From assembly GCF_000186865.1 (NCBI RefSeq), contig NW_008705568.1:893513-957512 (forward strand): 64,000 bases of DNA, written 5' to 3'. Within the stretch, counting starts at the first letter, position 1. Each line of letters opens with the position of its first letter. The DNA is from Aureococcus anophagefferens (Eukaryota > Sar > Pelagophyceae > Pelagomonadales > Pelagomonadaceae). The translations under genes and the position numbers were made by a program. Shown here in pieces: positions 29,719 through 40,283 of this stretch. The notes beneath the pieces are model-generated. The model made no database searches, was not told the DNA's origin, and was given only the letters and a program-made list of their open reading frames with translations.

Positions 29719-30894
29719 TTAGCTCGGCACGTCCGCGTCGACGCGGAACCGGCTCGCGATCTCCGCCTCGGTCATCGCCGCGGCCTCGTCGAGGCGCGTC
29801 GTGCGAAACAGCGCCGCCGTGTCCACGGGGACGCCCCGCGAGTTGACGAGCAGCTCCGCGCCGTCCACGGGGCTCGCGTAGCGGTCGTCGGCCTCGAGCG
29901 CGTAGAACAACGCCTTCTTCGCGACCGCGGCCGCGACGACGTTGTTCCTGCAGCGGCCGTGGACCGTGGCGTAGAGCGGCGCCAGCGCGGGCCGCGCGTC
30001 GCCGAGGCCCGTGAAGCGCACGAGCACGGCGGACTCGAGGCCCTTGCAGGGCACGGGCAGGCCGCCGTCGCCGTCGTAGCCCGCGACCGCGGCGACGGGG
30101 CCGGACCCCGCGAGGTCGTCCAGGAGCGCCGCGTCGGCGAGGGCCTTGATCGCCGCCTCGTCGAGGCCGCTGAAGCCGACGAAGGCCGTCGGGATCGCGT
30201 CGTCCAGGAGCAGGGACGGGAACGACGGAGGAGAAGCGGTGAGCGGCGGAATGCGCCGCGCCTTGCCCGTCGCGCCGACGCTCAGCGCGCACTTCGGGTT
30301 CTTCTTCGCCATCTCGAGCAGCGCGGGCCGCGCGTGGCCCCGCAGCACGTCCTCGACGTCCAGGGCGGGCCGCCCGGGCAGCTCCATGACGCAGCGCCGG
30401 CCCCCGTGGCCCGTGACGAGCGCCGCGGCCACGGGCGCGCCGCGCGCCGCCCAGCGCCGCCGCACGTGCGCCGCCGCGGCGTCGACGCTCCCGCAGCCCT
30501 CGAGGTAGGACACGCGCAGCTGGTCGTCCGTGAGGTCGAAGAGGTCGCCGCCGTCGTCGTCGTCGGGCGGCGGCTTCGGCCTCGGCTTCGGCTTCGGCTT
30601 CGGCGGCGGCGCCTCGCCGAAGGGCACGCAGCTCTGCTTGTGCGTGTTCCAGTGCCACTTCTGGCACTCGCGGCCGCAGTAGTAGGCCTTCTTGCAGCGG
30701 CCGCACTTGAGCTTCCACTCGCCGGGCCGCTGGCAGCAGACGCAGCGTTTCAACCCGTTGCGGAACTCGCGCTCGATCTCCACCTTGAGCGCGCGCTCCA
30801 TGTCCTCCTGCGTCATTTTTGGACCCATGAAGAAGCCGCCGCCCTGGCTCGTCTGCATCTCGGGCGCCGGTTTGTCGGCTTTGTTGGCCTCCAT
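29719..30894 (-). CDS. MYND zinc-finger protein
   Basis: A 391-residue protein starting MEANKADKPAPEMQ. The MYND finger is complete at about residues 52-90: CVCCQRPGEWKLKCGRCKKAYYC then CQKWHWNTHKQSC. MYND fingers bind proline-rich partners. A KPKPKPRPKPPPDDDD linker leads to a C-terminal region with no recognised domain (DALLDDLAGSGPVAAVAGYDGDGG). Some longer upstream frame exists but runs into the divergent neighbouring gene 35 bp away, so the internal ATG was preferred. Confidence 0.85.
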   Translation of the reverse strand: MEANKADKPAPEMQTSQGGGFFMGPKMTQEDMERALKVEIEREFRNGLKRCVCCQRPGEWKLKCGRCKKAYYCGRECQKWHWNTHKQSCVPFGEAPPPKPKPKPRPKPPPDDDDGGDLFDLTDDQLRVSYLEGCGSVDAAAAHVRRRWAARGAPVAAALVTGHGGRRCVMELPGRPALDVEDVLRGHARPALLEMAKKNPKCALSVGATGKARRIPPLTASPPSFPSLLLDDAIPTAFVGFSGLDEAAIKALADAALLDDLAGSGPVAAVAGYDGDGGLPVPCKGLESAVLVRFTGLGDARPALAPLYATVHGRCRNNVVAAAVAKKALFYALEADDRYASPVDGAELLVNSRGVPVDTAALFRTTRLDEAAAMTEAEIASRFRVDADVPS

Positions 30895-30929
30895 GCTTGA
30901 CCGCTCGCCAAGTGCAGTGGCAAGAAACG

Positions 30930-32627
30930 ATGGTGCTGCGCCAGGCGACGTCGCGCGTCGCCATCCGCGCCCTGCGCGCCTCGAAAACAACCACCGCAAC
31001 GCGCCTATTGCGCACGTCGCACACTCGCGCCGCGAGCGCGCAACGCACGCCGACGGCCCGCCACCTGCACCTCTCCAACAGCGAAGCCTCCACGCCGCCC
31101 TTCCTCGTCCGCGCGGGCCTCGTCGGCTCCGTCACGGCGGTCTGCACGCCCGTCTTCCCCGTCGTCGGCGCCTACCGCCTCGCGGCCCACGTCGTGCCGA
31201 GCCGCAACGCGCGGTTCCTCCTCGTCGGGTCCGCGGCGGGAGTCTTCTCCTTCGCGGTCCGCGACGCGCTGCCGGCGCTCGTCGACCACGCGGAGCTCCT
31301 GGCGCCCGCCGCGGCGGCGAACGGCGCCGTCGCCGCGCTCACCTACGGCCTCCTGGAGGCGGCCCACGGCGGGCCGCGGCGGCTCCTCGACGGCATGGCG
31401 CGCGTCCTGCCCAAAGCGTCGCCCGCGTGGCTCCTCGCCGCGGGGCCCGCGGCGGCCGTCGGCGCGGCCGTGGGGGCCGCGACGGGCGTGCTGGCGCCCT
31501 ACACCTACGCGCCGCTCTTCGGATGGCATTTCGGCGTCGACGCGCCGGAGCTCGGGCGCCTCGTCGACCGATTGTTGCCGGTGGCGGCGCCGACGGGTTT
31601 CGTCGCCGGCGCGGTCCTCGGCCCCGTCCTGAAGCCGGCCATCGCCGGCGTGTCCGGCGTGCCCTGGGTCTTCGTGGCGCTCCCGGGCGTCGTCGCCGTC
31701 GTCGCCGTCTGCGTCGGTCTTTTTAAAGGCGCGCGCGAGCCGCGGCCGCTCTCCGACGAAGACGACCTCGTCGTCGACGAGACGGACCGCGCGCGCGTCG
31801 CGTCGGTCCAGCAGCTCCGCGCCTGCCGCGCCGTCTTTCGCGTCGACCCCGGCTCCCTCAAGCTCATGAGCTCGAACGACGTCGACGGCGGCGTCCGCGC
31901 GCGCGCGTTCCTCGACGACGGCGGCGCGCTCGCCCGCGAGGGCGCGGCGGCGCGCGCGCTCCTCGACGGCGCCTACGCCCGGGGGCGGCGCGTCTACGGC
32001 GACGCGCGGCCCGCGCGCCTCGACGTCGCGCTGAGCCGGTTTCCGGCGCTCGCGGCCGCGTTGGAATTTGCCGCTCCGAACGCGGGCCTCGCGAACCTGT
32101 CGCGCTGCGTCGCGTCGCCGACGAAGGCCGAGCTCCGGCAGCGCGCGGCGCTGACGACGGACGCCGTCGCGCGCGCCGCGGTCCTCGCGGGCGGCGGCGA
32201 GGCCCTCGACGCGGAGACCGTGCTCGCGGAGTTCCGGTTCGCGGTCGACGCCATGAAGACGCGCGGCGACGACGAGGCGACGACGGCGAGGCACCTCGAG
32301 GACCCGCGCGCCTTCGACGATGTGGCGCGCTACGCCCTCGCGGCCTGCGCGCTCCTCCGGACCAAGTCCGACGGTCTGTCGGACGCGGACCGCGCGACGC
32401 GCCTCGAGCTCTACCGGCACACGACGTCGCCGTCGACGCCGAGCGTCGTCGACCTGCGCGAGCTCGACGCGCTGCTCAAGAAGCACGGCGTCGCCCTGGA
32501 CCCGGGGCTGTGGCCCGCGTACCAGAAACGGCGGTTGGCGGCCGCGCGGGCGCGGCGGCGACAGTTCGCCGGCGCCGCCGCGGTCGTCGCCCTCGTCGGC
32601 CTGGTCGCGCACGCCGGCCGCGCGTAA
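30930..32627 (+). CDS. Organelle-targeted polytopic membrane protein, unknown function
   Basis: A 565-residue protein starting MVLRQATSRVAIRALRAS, a basic amphipathic leader typical of a mitochondrial presequence. Five or so hydrophobic segments fall between residues 70 and 260 (FLLVGSAAGVFSF, LLAAGPAAAVGAAVGAATGVL, PWVFVALPGVVAVVAVCVGLF), then a long soluble region and a short C-terminal helix (FAGAAAVVALVGLVAHAG). No family is recognised. Confidence 0.65.
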   Translation: MVLRQATSRVAIRALRASKTTTATRLLRTSHTRAASAQRTPTARHLHLSNSEASTPPFLVRAGLVGSVTAVCTPVFPVVGAYRLAAHVVPSRNARFLLVGSAAGVFSFAVRDALPALVDHAELLAPAAAANGAVAALTYGLLEAAHGGPRRLLDGMARVLPKASPAWLLAAGPAAAVGAAVGAATGVLAPYTYAPLFGWHFGVDAPELGRLVDRLLPVAAPTGFVAGAVLGPVLKPAIAGVSGVPWVFVALPGVVAVVAVCVGLFKGAREPRPLSDEDDLVVDETDRARVASVQQLRACRAVFRVDPGSLKLMSSNDVDGGVRARAFLDDGGALAREGAAARALLDGAYARGRRVYGDARPARLDVALSRFPALAAALEFAAPNAGLANLSRCVASPTKAELRQRAALTTDAVARAAVLAGGGEALDAETVLAEFRFAVDAMKTRGDDEATTARHLEDPRAFDDVARYALAACALLRTKSDGLSDADRATRLELYRHTTSPSTPSVVDLRELDALLKKHGVALDPGLWPAYQKRRLAAARARRRQFAGAAAVVALVGLVAHAGRA

Positions 32628-32633
32628 CCGTTG

Positions 32634-33638
32634 TTAGAGGGCCTCGGCCTCCGCGAGCGCCGCCATGACGGTCTTGGGGTCGCGGAAGATGGTCTGGACG
32701 TGGTTCGTCGGGACCTCCCGGACGTGCGTGGGCATGCCGAGGGCCCGGGCCGCGTCGAGCGTGGCGAGGACGTCGTCGTGGCTCAGGTAGGGGTCGTCCG
32801 GGTTGTGGAGGAAGACGGTCCGCTTCGGCGGCTCCGCGCGCGGCGACGAGGCGAAGATTGTGCGCTCCGCGTGCTTGCTGATCTCGTCGAAGGACGTCAG
32901 CGCCCCGCCGGAGATGGCCGCCGCGGAGGACATGCGCAGCCAGGCCGTGAGGTGGCCGAGCTTCTCGCCCGAACTCCAGCGGAGGAGCCGGTGCTGGAGC
33001 CGGAGGCGCAACGCCGTCAGGGACCAACGCGCGCGGACGATGGACAGGTGCAGGACCCGGGGGAAGAGGTCCACGAGGCGCCCGGCGCCGAGGTCGCGGA
33101 TGAACTGGCGCGCGAAGGTCACGAAGGCCGCGGGCTTGGGCAGGATGGGCGTGCTGTCGAGGAGCAGCGTGTCGCACGTCAGGGGGACGCCGGCGCCCCG
33201 CGTGAGGTAGAGGTGGAGGAAGCCGCCGGACATGCAGTGGACGACGTCGAAGTGGCGCGCGAGGTGGTGGTCCCGGCCGAGGCCCGCGTTCTCCCGGAAG
33301 ACCTTGTACCAGCCGCTCGGCCGCGCGAGGCGCGCGATCGCGCTCGGTTCGACGACGACGTCGTCGTAGCCGTACTTGGCGTACTGCTTCTTGATGAAGT
33401 TGAGCTCGCGGTCCTTGGCCGCGAAGAAGCCGAAGACGAGCGCGGACTTTGCGGGCGGTTTCGCGCCGTCGGTTGTGGGTGTTGGCGCGGGCGCGGTAGG
33501 GGACTCGGCGCCGGCGGCGGTGGTTGCTTGTGCGCGCGCCGCGGCGGGGAACGCGGCGGGGGCGTGTGGTCTCTGGAGCGCTGCTGCGCTGGCGACGAGC
33601 GCGACCAGGCCGAGGAAGGCGGTGGACGACGGTGGCAT
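32634..33638 (-). CDS. TMEM53/DUF829-like alpha/beta-hydrolase, plastid-targeted
   Basis: A 334-residue protein. A leader (FLGLVALVASAAALQRP) resembles a secondary-plastid bipartite signal. ALVFGFFAAKDRELNFIKKQYAKYGYD begins the DUF829 domain; DVVHCMSGGFLHLYL is the nucleophile-elbow region, where the usual serine-containing motif reads CMSGG; CDTLLLDSTPILP and PTNHVQTIFRDPKTVMAAL mark the remaining conserved blocks including the terminal histidine. Function of the family is poorly known. Confidence 0.78.
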   Translation of the reverse strand: MPPSSTAFLGLVALVASAAALQRPHAPAAFPAAARAQATTAAGAESPTAPAPTPTTDGAKPPAKSALVFGFFAAKDRELNFIKKQYAKYGYDDVVVEPSAIARLARPSGWYKVFRENAGLGRDHHLARHFDVVHCMSGGFLHLYLTRGAGVPLTCDTLLLDSTPILPKPAAFVTFARQFIRDLGAGRLVDLFPRVLHLSIVRARWSLTALRLRLQHRLLRWSSGEKLGHLTAWLRMSSAAAISGGALTSFDEISKHAERTIFASSPRAEPPKRTVFLHNPDDPYLSHDDVLATLDAARALGMPTHVREVPTNHVQTIFRDPKTVMAALAEAEAL

Positions 33639-33911
33639 CGTTGGCTGGCCGCCTTTTGGCGCCTACGAGAGCTTGGCGTCGCGCGCGAGTGAGCTCCTGC
33701 TGTGTGCGAAAAAAAAGGGCAAGGTCGATGGTGACGCTTGTGGAAAATCAGCTCGACCCGGTCTCGAAGGTCGGCATCGGCGGGTGGCCCGCGACTGAGG
33801 CATCGAAATATGCCCACGACCCGGGGCTGAGCCCGTCCGAGCCTCCGGAAAACTGTTGGAGCCCCACCGCTGGTCCCGCGAACAACAACCCGACCACAAC
33901 CTCCCTAAAAG

Positions 33912-36900
33912 ATGCTCTCCTACCTGCTGGAGAAGTTCGTGCGCCGCCTCTGCGGCCGCTGGCTGCGCAACTTCAGCGCGGAGAACCTCAGCGTGTCCCT
34001 GGGCGGCACCGTGAGCTTCGACGACCTCTGGCTCAACACGAGCGAGCTGAACAAGATGATGCTGCCCTTCGAACCGGTCGCGGCGCACGCCGCGAAGCTC
34101 CGCCTCGAGCTGCCGCTGAACCTGAGCGGCGCGGTGACGCTCACCGTCGACGACGTCGACATCTACCTGCGGTCCGCGGACTACGACGTCGACGGCGAGG
34201 CCGCGCGGCGCGCCGTGGAGATCGCCGTGAACCTGTACTGGGCCAACTACCTCCGGCCGCCGCAGGAGGCGGCGAAGAAAAAGGGCGACGCCGCCAAGGC
34301 CGAGCCCGAGGGCGAGCACCAGTCGGCGACGGCGCTCAGCGACACGATCTCCTCCATCGTCAAGTCGTCGGTGCTCGTCATCCGCCGCGTCCACGTCCGC
34401 GTCGAGTCGCCGCGGCCCGGGACCGAGCTCGGCGACGGCCAGGGCAGGAAAAGGGTGATTCAATGTCGCTTCAACGTGAGTGTTCCGCGCGCGCGCGTTT
34501 CGGAAACAGTACCCACGCTTCGAGAGCGCTCCGAGAGATGATCGCTCGTCCAAAAATCAGCCGAAGCGAGCGGAAACCGACGGAGATAGGAACCTTTGAA
34601 GTTGGGAATTTCGCACCCTTTTCCTGCCCAGGCGACGGCACCGGCGAGAAGCTCCTCTCGGGCTGCGTCATCCACAAGCTCACCGTCGACGGCGCGTCGC
34701 CGGCGGCCGCCGCCGAGAACGTCGTCGCGAAGAAGATTCGGTTCACGGGCGTCGCGTGCTACTGCGGCGCGGGCGACGGCGCGAGCGGCTGCGACGAGGC
34801 CGACGCCGCGCAGCGGAAACAGCGCGACGCGCGCGTCGTCGCGGCGCTCCGCGGCGCCTGGCCCCGGGCCGCGCTCACCGACGGCGCCGGCGACGCCACC
34901 TTCGGCGACATGATCTACGGCGTCGACGACGCCGCGGCGAAGCGCAAGGCGCGGGAGCTCGCGCGGACCGCGGGCGCGTTGTCTAGGGCCGCCGCGGAGG
35001 CGGCCGTCCGCGGCCGGGGCGCAACCGTGCTCTCCTGCGACGAGGCGCTCTTCGACACGACGCTGTCGTTGGACCTCGGGGCGGCCCTCAAGCAGCAGAC
35101 GCCGCCCGTGGGGTCCGACGGCGGCGCGGTCGCGGGCGACGGCGACGAGCTGCGCCCGTGGATCACAGGGCGGGAACAGGGTGATTCAACGTCGCTTCAA
35201 CGTGAGTGTTCCGCGCGCGCGCGTTTCGGAAACAGCACCCACGCTTCGAGAGCGCTCCGAGAGATGATCGCTCGTCCAAAAATCAGCCGAAACGCCCCGA
35301 AAAACGACCGAGATCGGAGCCTTTGAAGTTGGGAATTTCGCACCCTTTTCCTGCCCAGGTGGATCAAGCGCGCGGACGTCGCGGCGGACGTGACGCGGTT
35401 GCGCGGGCGCCTGACGCCGCTGGCTTTAGCCTTCCTCCTCGACGCCGCGGAGCGCCTAGCCCGCGCGCACCGGCGGCGCCAGGACGTCGCGCGGCGCACG
35501 CCGCCGGCGCTCGTCGACGCGTCGCCGGGCGGCGCGCCCCCCGCGCCCCGGTCCCCCGGCGACCTGCTCGCGGGCCACTTCGACAGCGACGACGACGACG
35601 ACGACGACGCCTTCGACGAGGACCCGCGCGGCGCGCGGCCCGCCGATTCGGCGGCGAAAAGCCCCGAGCGGGCCCTGGACCCGTCGGCCGTCGCGGACGA
35701 GCTCGCGCGATTGAAGCGGCGCATCGAGCTCGTCAAGCAGCAGACGGCGCAGCACGCGGCGACGCCCGCCGCCGCCGCGCGCGCCCTCGAGCGCGTCCGC
35801 GCGCGCTGGGCCGCGGCCATCGGCGCCGCGCGCGCGGACGTCGCGAAGCGGCGCCGCGACGCGCGGGACCTCGCGGCGCCGCGGTCGGGCCGCGCGGGCG
35901 CGGCGACGTGGCGCGCCTGGTTCGACGAGTGGCGCGGCGCGGCGCGCTACGTCGCCATCCGCAAGCTCCTGCACAAGCACGTGCGCTGCGGCGTCTTCCG
36001 CGACGAGTCGTCGGGCGAGGCGTACTACGAGCTCGGCGAGTCGTCGTGCGTGACGCGCGCGGGCAAGTTCTACGTGCACCCCTGCCAGCTCGCGCGCGAC
36101 GAGGTCGGCCGCGCGCGGCGCGCCGTGGACCAGCAGGTGCGGCCGCGGCGCTACCGGCCGCCCTTCCCGCCGCGCGCCGCAGCGCCCGCGCCGGGCGCGT
36201 CCGCGCCGACTGCCTGGGCGTCGCTCCGCGACGCGCCCCCGGGGTCGACGCTCGACTTCGAGGTCGACGACTGGGAGATCGACGGCGAGGAGCGGGATGA
36301 TGATGCCCCCGGAGACATCGATCCACGGTTGGCTCTCGCTCTTTACGCGGAGCAGCTCGCGTTGGACGCGACGTGGCCCGCGGTCCGCGCGGCCGCGTGC
36401 CGCGCGATCGCGCACCGCCACGCGACGGCGGCGAAGCTCGCGTTGGCGGAGCAGCGCGGGCCGGGCGACGCGCCGACGCTGCTCGTGCAGCTCGACGCCG
36501 TCGACGGCGTGCCCGCGGCGTCGACGTTCGACGCGGGCGTCGGCCGCGAGCGCGACGTCCGCGTGGACCTCCGCCTCCTGGCGCCCGACTTTGCCGGCGA
36601 GGCGCCGGCCTTCGACGCGGCCGCCGGCGCCGAGTGCGCGCGGTCGCCGCCGTCGGCGCTCCGGGGCGCGACGGCGACGTGGGACGACGCCGCCGAGGGC
36701 AAGACCTGGCACGAGCTCCGCCCGAAGAACTCCGCGGCGCCGACGCTCGCGCTGTCGCTCGTGGAGGTCGGCGTCGCGGGCACCTACGAGACGCGCCTCG
36801 GCACGGTCCTCGTGCCCTTCGCGTCTTTAGAGCCGCCGCGGACGCGCAAGGACACGGCCGTGCGCGAGCTGAACGTCTTTCTCGACGCCAAGGACGCGCC

Positions 36901-38496
36901 GGAGGCGTCGTCCTGGTTCGGGCGCAAGGCCGCGGGCCCCAAAACCAAGGTCTCCTTCGTCGTGGCGCTCGCGCGGTCGTCGACGGACGTGCCCAAGGCG
37001 CGCAAGGCCCTCGCGGGCTTCCTCGACGGTCGCGCGAAAGCGCGCCGCGGCGCGGCGCGCGAGCCCGCGGGCACGACGGTGCGGGCCTCCCTCGACGCGT
37101 CGGACGTCGAGCTCCGCGTCGACATCGACGGCGAGGCCGCGCCTTTGTACGAGTTCGTCGCGGCGACGGTGCGCGCGGCCGCGGCGCCCGTCGCGGTGCC
37201 GGGGAGCAGGGTCCACGCGCCGGGCGGGAACAGGGTGATTCAAGTTCGCTTCAACATGAGCGTTCCGCGCGCGCGCGTTCGGGAAAAAGCATCCACGCGT
37301 CGAGAGCGCTCCGAGAGATGATCGCTCGTCCAAAAGTTAGCCGAAACGACCGAGATATGAGCCTCCAACGTCACCCTTTTCCCGCCCAGGTCCACGCGCC
37401 GGGCGGCTCCGGCGAGGGCTCCGTGCTCGCGGCCCTCTACCGCGTCGCCCGGGCGCTGCTGGCGCCGGGGGCGGGCGCGCCCGGTTCGCCGGTGCTGGAG
37501 GCGACGCAGGCGACGTTCGTCCACTCGACCGGCGGCTCGCGCGCGCGGCCGCGGAAGAAGGCCTTGGTCTTCAAACGCGCGCCGGAGCCGGAGCCGTCGT
37601 GGTTCAAGCCGTCGGCGGGCGGCGTCGTGCTCGTGGCGCCGGACGGCGCCCTCGTGCGCTGCCACGCCCACGCGACGGACCGCTACCCGGGCGGCGCCGC
37701 GCCGCCGCTGGCGGCGCTCCTCGCGCGGCCGTCGTTGGCCGCGCCGCCGGCGGACCGGGGCGCGCGGAAGCGGTTCCTGGACGCGGCGTCGTCGCCCTAC
37801 CTGTCCGCGGGCGCGTGCCTCGACGTCGACGGCCAGCGCCTGGCCCTGGCCGTGCCGACGCCGACGCCCCTGTCGCCGCACCTGCGGCTGCCCAGCTACG
37901 CTCTGGTGGCGAAGCCGGCGGACGAGTGCGCGCGGTCGGGCGCGGCGCTCGTGCCCGTCTTCCAGGTCGCTCCGCCGCCCGCGAGCCCGCCGCCGACGCC
38001 GAAGAAGGCCCCCGAGCCCGCGACGCCCGCCACGCCGGCGGCGCCGCCGCCGCCGGCGTTGGCGGACCCGGCGCCGGCGCCGCCGCCGCCGCCGTCGCCC
38101 AAGCCCGCGTCGCCGCCCAAGGCACCGCCGTCGAAGCCCGCGTCGCCGCCCGTCGTCACGCCGGACAACGTCGCCGCGCCCGCGTCGCCGAGTCCGCCGC
38201 GCGCCGCGGCCGCGGCCGCGCCGCGGCCCGCGTCGCCCGCGTCGCCGCTGCCCGCGGCGCCGCCGCCGACGTTCGCGGACTTCGTGAGCTCCCAGGGCGA
38301 GCCGGAGCCGCCCAAGCCCGCGGCCATGGCGAAGTCGCCCAAGTCGCCGCGGAAGATCCCGAGCTTCGCGAAGAAGGCGTCGAAGAAGAAGGAGCCGCCC
38401 GAGCCCGCGGTCGTCGCCGTCGCCGCGGACGACCCCTTCGAGGACCCGCCGCCGAACAACTGCCTCAACTCGCTCGCCAAGTGCGCGATCATGTAG
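33912..38496 (+). CDS. Chorein-N (VPS13-type) protein with C-terminal CaaX box, four exons
   Basis: Exons 33912-34431, 34632-35157, 35359-37210 and 37390-38496 join to 1335 codons. The N-terminus (YLLEKFVRRLCGRWLRNFSA, then LGGTVSFDDLWLN) is a chorein domain as in VPS13/ATG2 bridge-like lipid transfer proteins. At 1334 residues it is far shorter than VPS13. A C2-like stretch lies near residues 730-900, and the last 200 residues are proline/alanine-rich. The protein ends KCAIM, a CaaX prenylation signal of the farnesyl type. All three introns are forward type A introners, which is exceptional for one gene. A membrane-contact role is inferred from the chorein domain. Confidence 0.8.
34432..34631 (+). 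mobile_element. Introner type A, copy 3 (chorein gene intron 1)
   Basis: A 200 bp GC-AG intron with exact target copies GCGACGGC at 34432-34439 and 34632-34639. Terminal inverted repeats pair over 18 bp (GGGCAGGAAAAGGGTG) with a single mismatch at base 2. Phase 1. Confidence 0.96.
35158..35358 (+). mobile_element. Introner type A, copy 4 (chorein gene intron 2)
   Basis: A 201 bp GT-AG intron with exact target copies GTGGATCA at 35158-35165 and 35359-35366. Very similar to copy 3 in the same gene, including the CCGCGCGCGCGTTTCGGAAA segment. Phase 2. Confidence 0.96.
37211..37389 (+). mobile_element. Introner type A, copy 5 (chorein gene intron 3)
   Basis: A 179 bp GT-AG intron, shorter than other type A copies because the stretch between the CCGAAACGA core and the right terminus is contracted. 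Target copies GTCCACGC are exact (37211-37218 and 37390-37397). Phase 0. Confidence 0.94.
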
Positions 38497-38531
38497 GCCG
38501 GCGCCCCCTTTAAATTCTAGAGCAGGAGCGC

Positions 38532-40103
38532 CTAGGTCGCCGGCTTGAGGGTCGTGTCCTTGGGCTTGAAGAGGCCCGTCAGCGCGCCGCCGAGCGGGCT
38601 CCGCGAGAGCGCAAAGTCGACGAGCGCGTCCTTCATGTCGCGCTGCGACACCTCGTCGGAGCCCCGGCGCACGGCGCGCACGGCGGCCTCGTTGACGATG
38701 GCCGCGAGCTCCGCGCCGACGAGGCCCTTGGTCTCGCGCGCGGTGTCGCCGAGGTCCACGTCCCTGGCCATGGCGACTTTCTGCGCGTGGACCCGCAGGA
38801 TCTGCTCGCGGCCCACCAAATCCGGCGGCGGCACGCGGACGATGCGGTCGAAGCGGCCCGGCCGCACGAGCGCCGGGTCGAGCACGCTCAGGCGGTTCGT
38901 CGCCGCCAGGACGACGACGCCGTCGTTGGGGACGACGCCGTCCATGCACGCGAGCAGTTGGTTCAACGTCTGCTCGACCTCGTCGTTGGCGCCGTTCATG
39001 GCGAAGTTCGACTCGCGCCGCGCCTTGCCCAAAGCGTCGATCTCGTCGATGAAGATGACGCAGGACCCGAGCTTGGCGGCCTTGGCGAAGAGCTGGCGGA
39101 CCCTAGCGGCGCCGCGCCCGACGAACATCTCGACGAACTCGGAGCCGGAGCAGGAGATGAAGGGCACGCGCGCCGCGTTGGCCAGCGCCCGCGCCAGGAG
39201 CGTCTTGCCCGTGCCCGGCGGGCCCACGAGCATGACGCCGCGGGGCGCGCGCGCGCCGACGGCCGCGTAGCGCCGCTGTTGCGCGCCGTTCGTCGTCATC
39301 TCCACGAGCTCCGCGACCTCCCGCTTCGCCGCGTCGATGCCCGCGACCTGCTCGAAGGTCACGGCGTCCTCCTCGCTCACCGCCGCGCGCCGCCGCCGCC
39401 CGACGGACCCGACGCCGCCGCCCGTCATCTGCCGCGCGACTCGGAACAAGGCCAAGCAGTAGCCTCCCGCGATCAGATAGAAGAACGCGCGCGCGGGCGT
39501 GAGCGCCGCGCCCTTGGCCCGGCTCCAGGTGATGCCCGCGTCCATGAGCTTCTGGGCCAGCTCGCTCTGGATCTGGGCGGGGACGGTGAAGCACCTGGCG
39601 CCGTCCATCACGAACTCGTAGCGCGACGCAGAGACGACGACGTCCGCCACGCGGCCCTTGCGCTCGACGGCGCCGAGGAAGTCGCTCCAGGGCACCTCCG
39701 TGGCGGCCTCGACGGCCTTCGTCGACCCCGCGCCGCCGGCGCCGCGCAGCAGCAGCGCGAGGCACACGAAGAAGGCGACGCTGAGCCCGCGCTTGCCCCG
39801 CGGCGTCGCCGCGTACGCGCGGAACCGCAGGGCCAGCACGCGGCACCGCGCCCAGGCGACGGCGACGAGCACGGACACCTCCTTCTTCCACTTGTCCAGG
39901 CGATTTTTGTCGGCGCCGTCGTCCTCCGTGATCTGGCGCGTCTTGCCCTCAAGCACGACCAGGGTAGGGTCGCGCGGGAGCGCCGCCGCCGCCGCGCCGC
40001 GCCAGCGCGAGGCGCGCGCCGACGCGGGCGTGCGCGCGACGAAGCGCGCGGGCGCCCGGAGGGCCCAGGCGCTTGAGGCCACCAGCGCCAAGAGCCACCG
40101 CAT
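38532..40103 (-). CDS. FtsH-like AAA ATPase lacking the protease domain, plastid-targeted
   Basis: A 523-residue protein. MRWLLALVASSAWALRAPARF is a signal sequence followed by a plastid-like transit stretch. Two hydrophobic segments (GLSVAFFVCLALLLRGAG and ALTPARAFFYLIAGGYCLALF) flank an FtsH extracellular-type region (VPWSDFLGAVERKGRVADVVV). The AAA module is intact: GPPGTGKTLLARALAN (Walker A), CVIFIDEIDALG (Walker B), SVLDPALVRPGRFDR (second region of homology). The protein ends about 70 residues after the AAA lid and has no HExxH zinc protease motif, so it cannot be a protease by itself. It may work as an FtsHi-type partner in the plastid envelope or thylakoid. Confidence 0.88.
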   Translation of the reverse strand: MRWLLALVASSAWALRAPARFVARTPASARASRWRGAAAAALPRDPTLVVLEGKTRQITEDDGADKNRLDKWKKEVSVLVAVAWARCRVLALRFRAYAATPRGKRGLSVAFFVCLALLLRGAGGAGSTKAVEAATEVPWSDFLGAVERKGRVADVVVSASRYEFVMDGARCFTVPAQIQSELAQKLMDAGITWSRAKGAALTPARAFFYLIAGGYCLALFRVARQMTGGGVGSVGRRRRAAVSEEDAVTFEQVAGIDAAKREVAELVEMTTNGAQQRRYAAVGARAPRGVMLVGPPGTGKTLLARALANAARVPFISCSGSEFVEMFVGRGAARVRQLFAKAAKLGSCVIFIDEIDALGKARRESNFAMNGANDEVEQTLNQLLACMDGVVPNDGVVVLAATNRLSVLDPALVRPGRFDRIVRVPPPDLVGREQILRVHAQKVAMARDVDLGDTARETKGLVGAELAAIVNEAAVRAVRRGSDEVSQRDMKDALVDFALSRSPLGGALTGLFKPKDTTLKPAT

Positions 40104-40283
40104 GCTGCCTGCCGAGGTGTTGTGCGTGGTGTTTGAGCCCGCTCGATCGATCGACGTGCGATGTGCAAGGTGCCGCGGTCCAAGTTGCGGCCGGCGGCCT
40201 CGGTCGCGCCGATAGCCTGCCGATCGGCACAAGCGTCCGACCTCCGGACGCACTTCCGCCGCAGACGCGTCCCACCACCCTGC

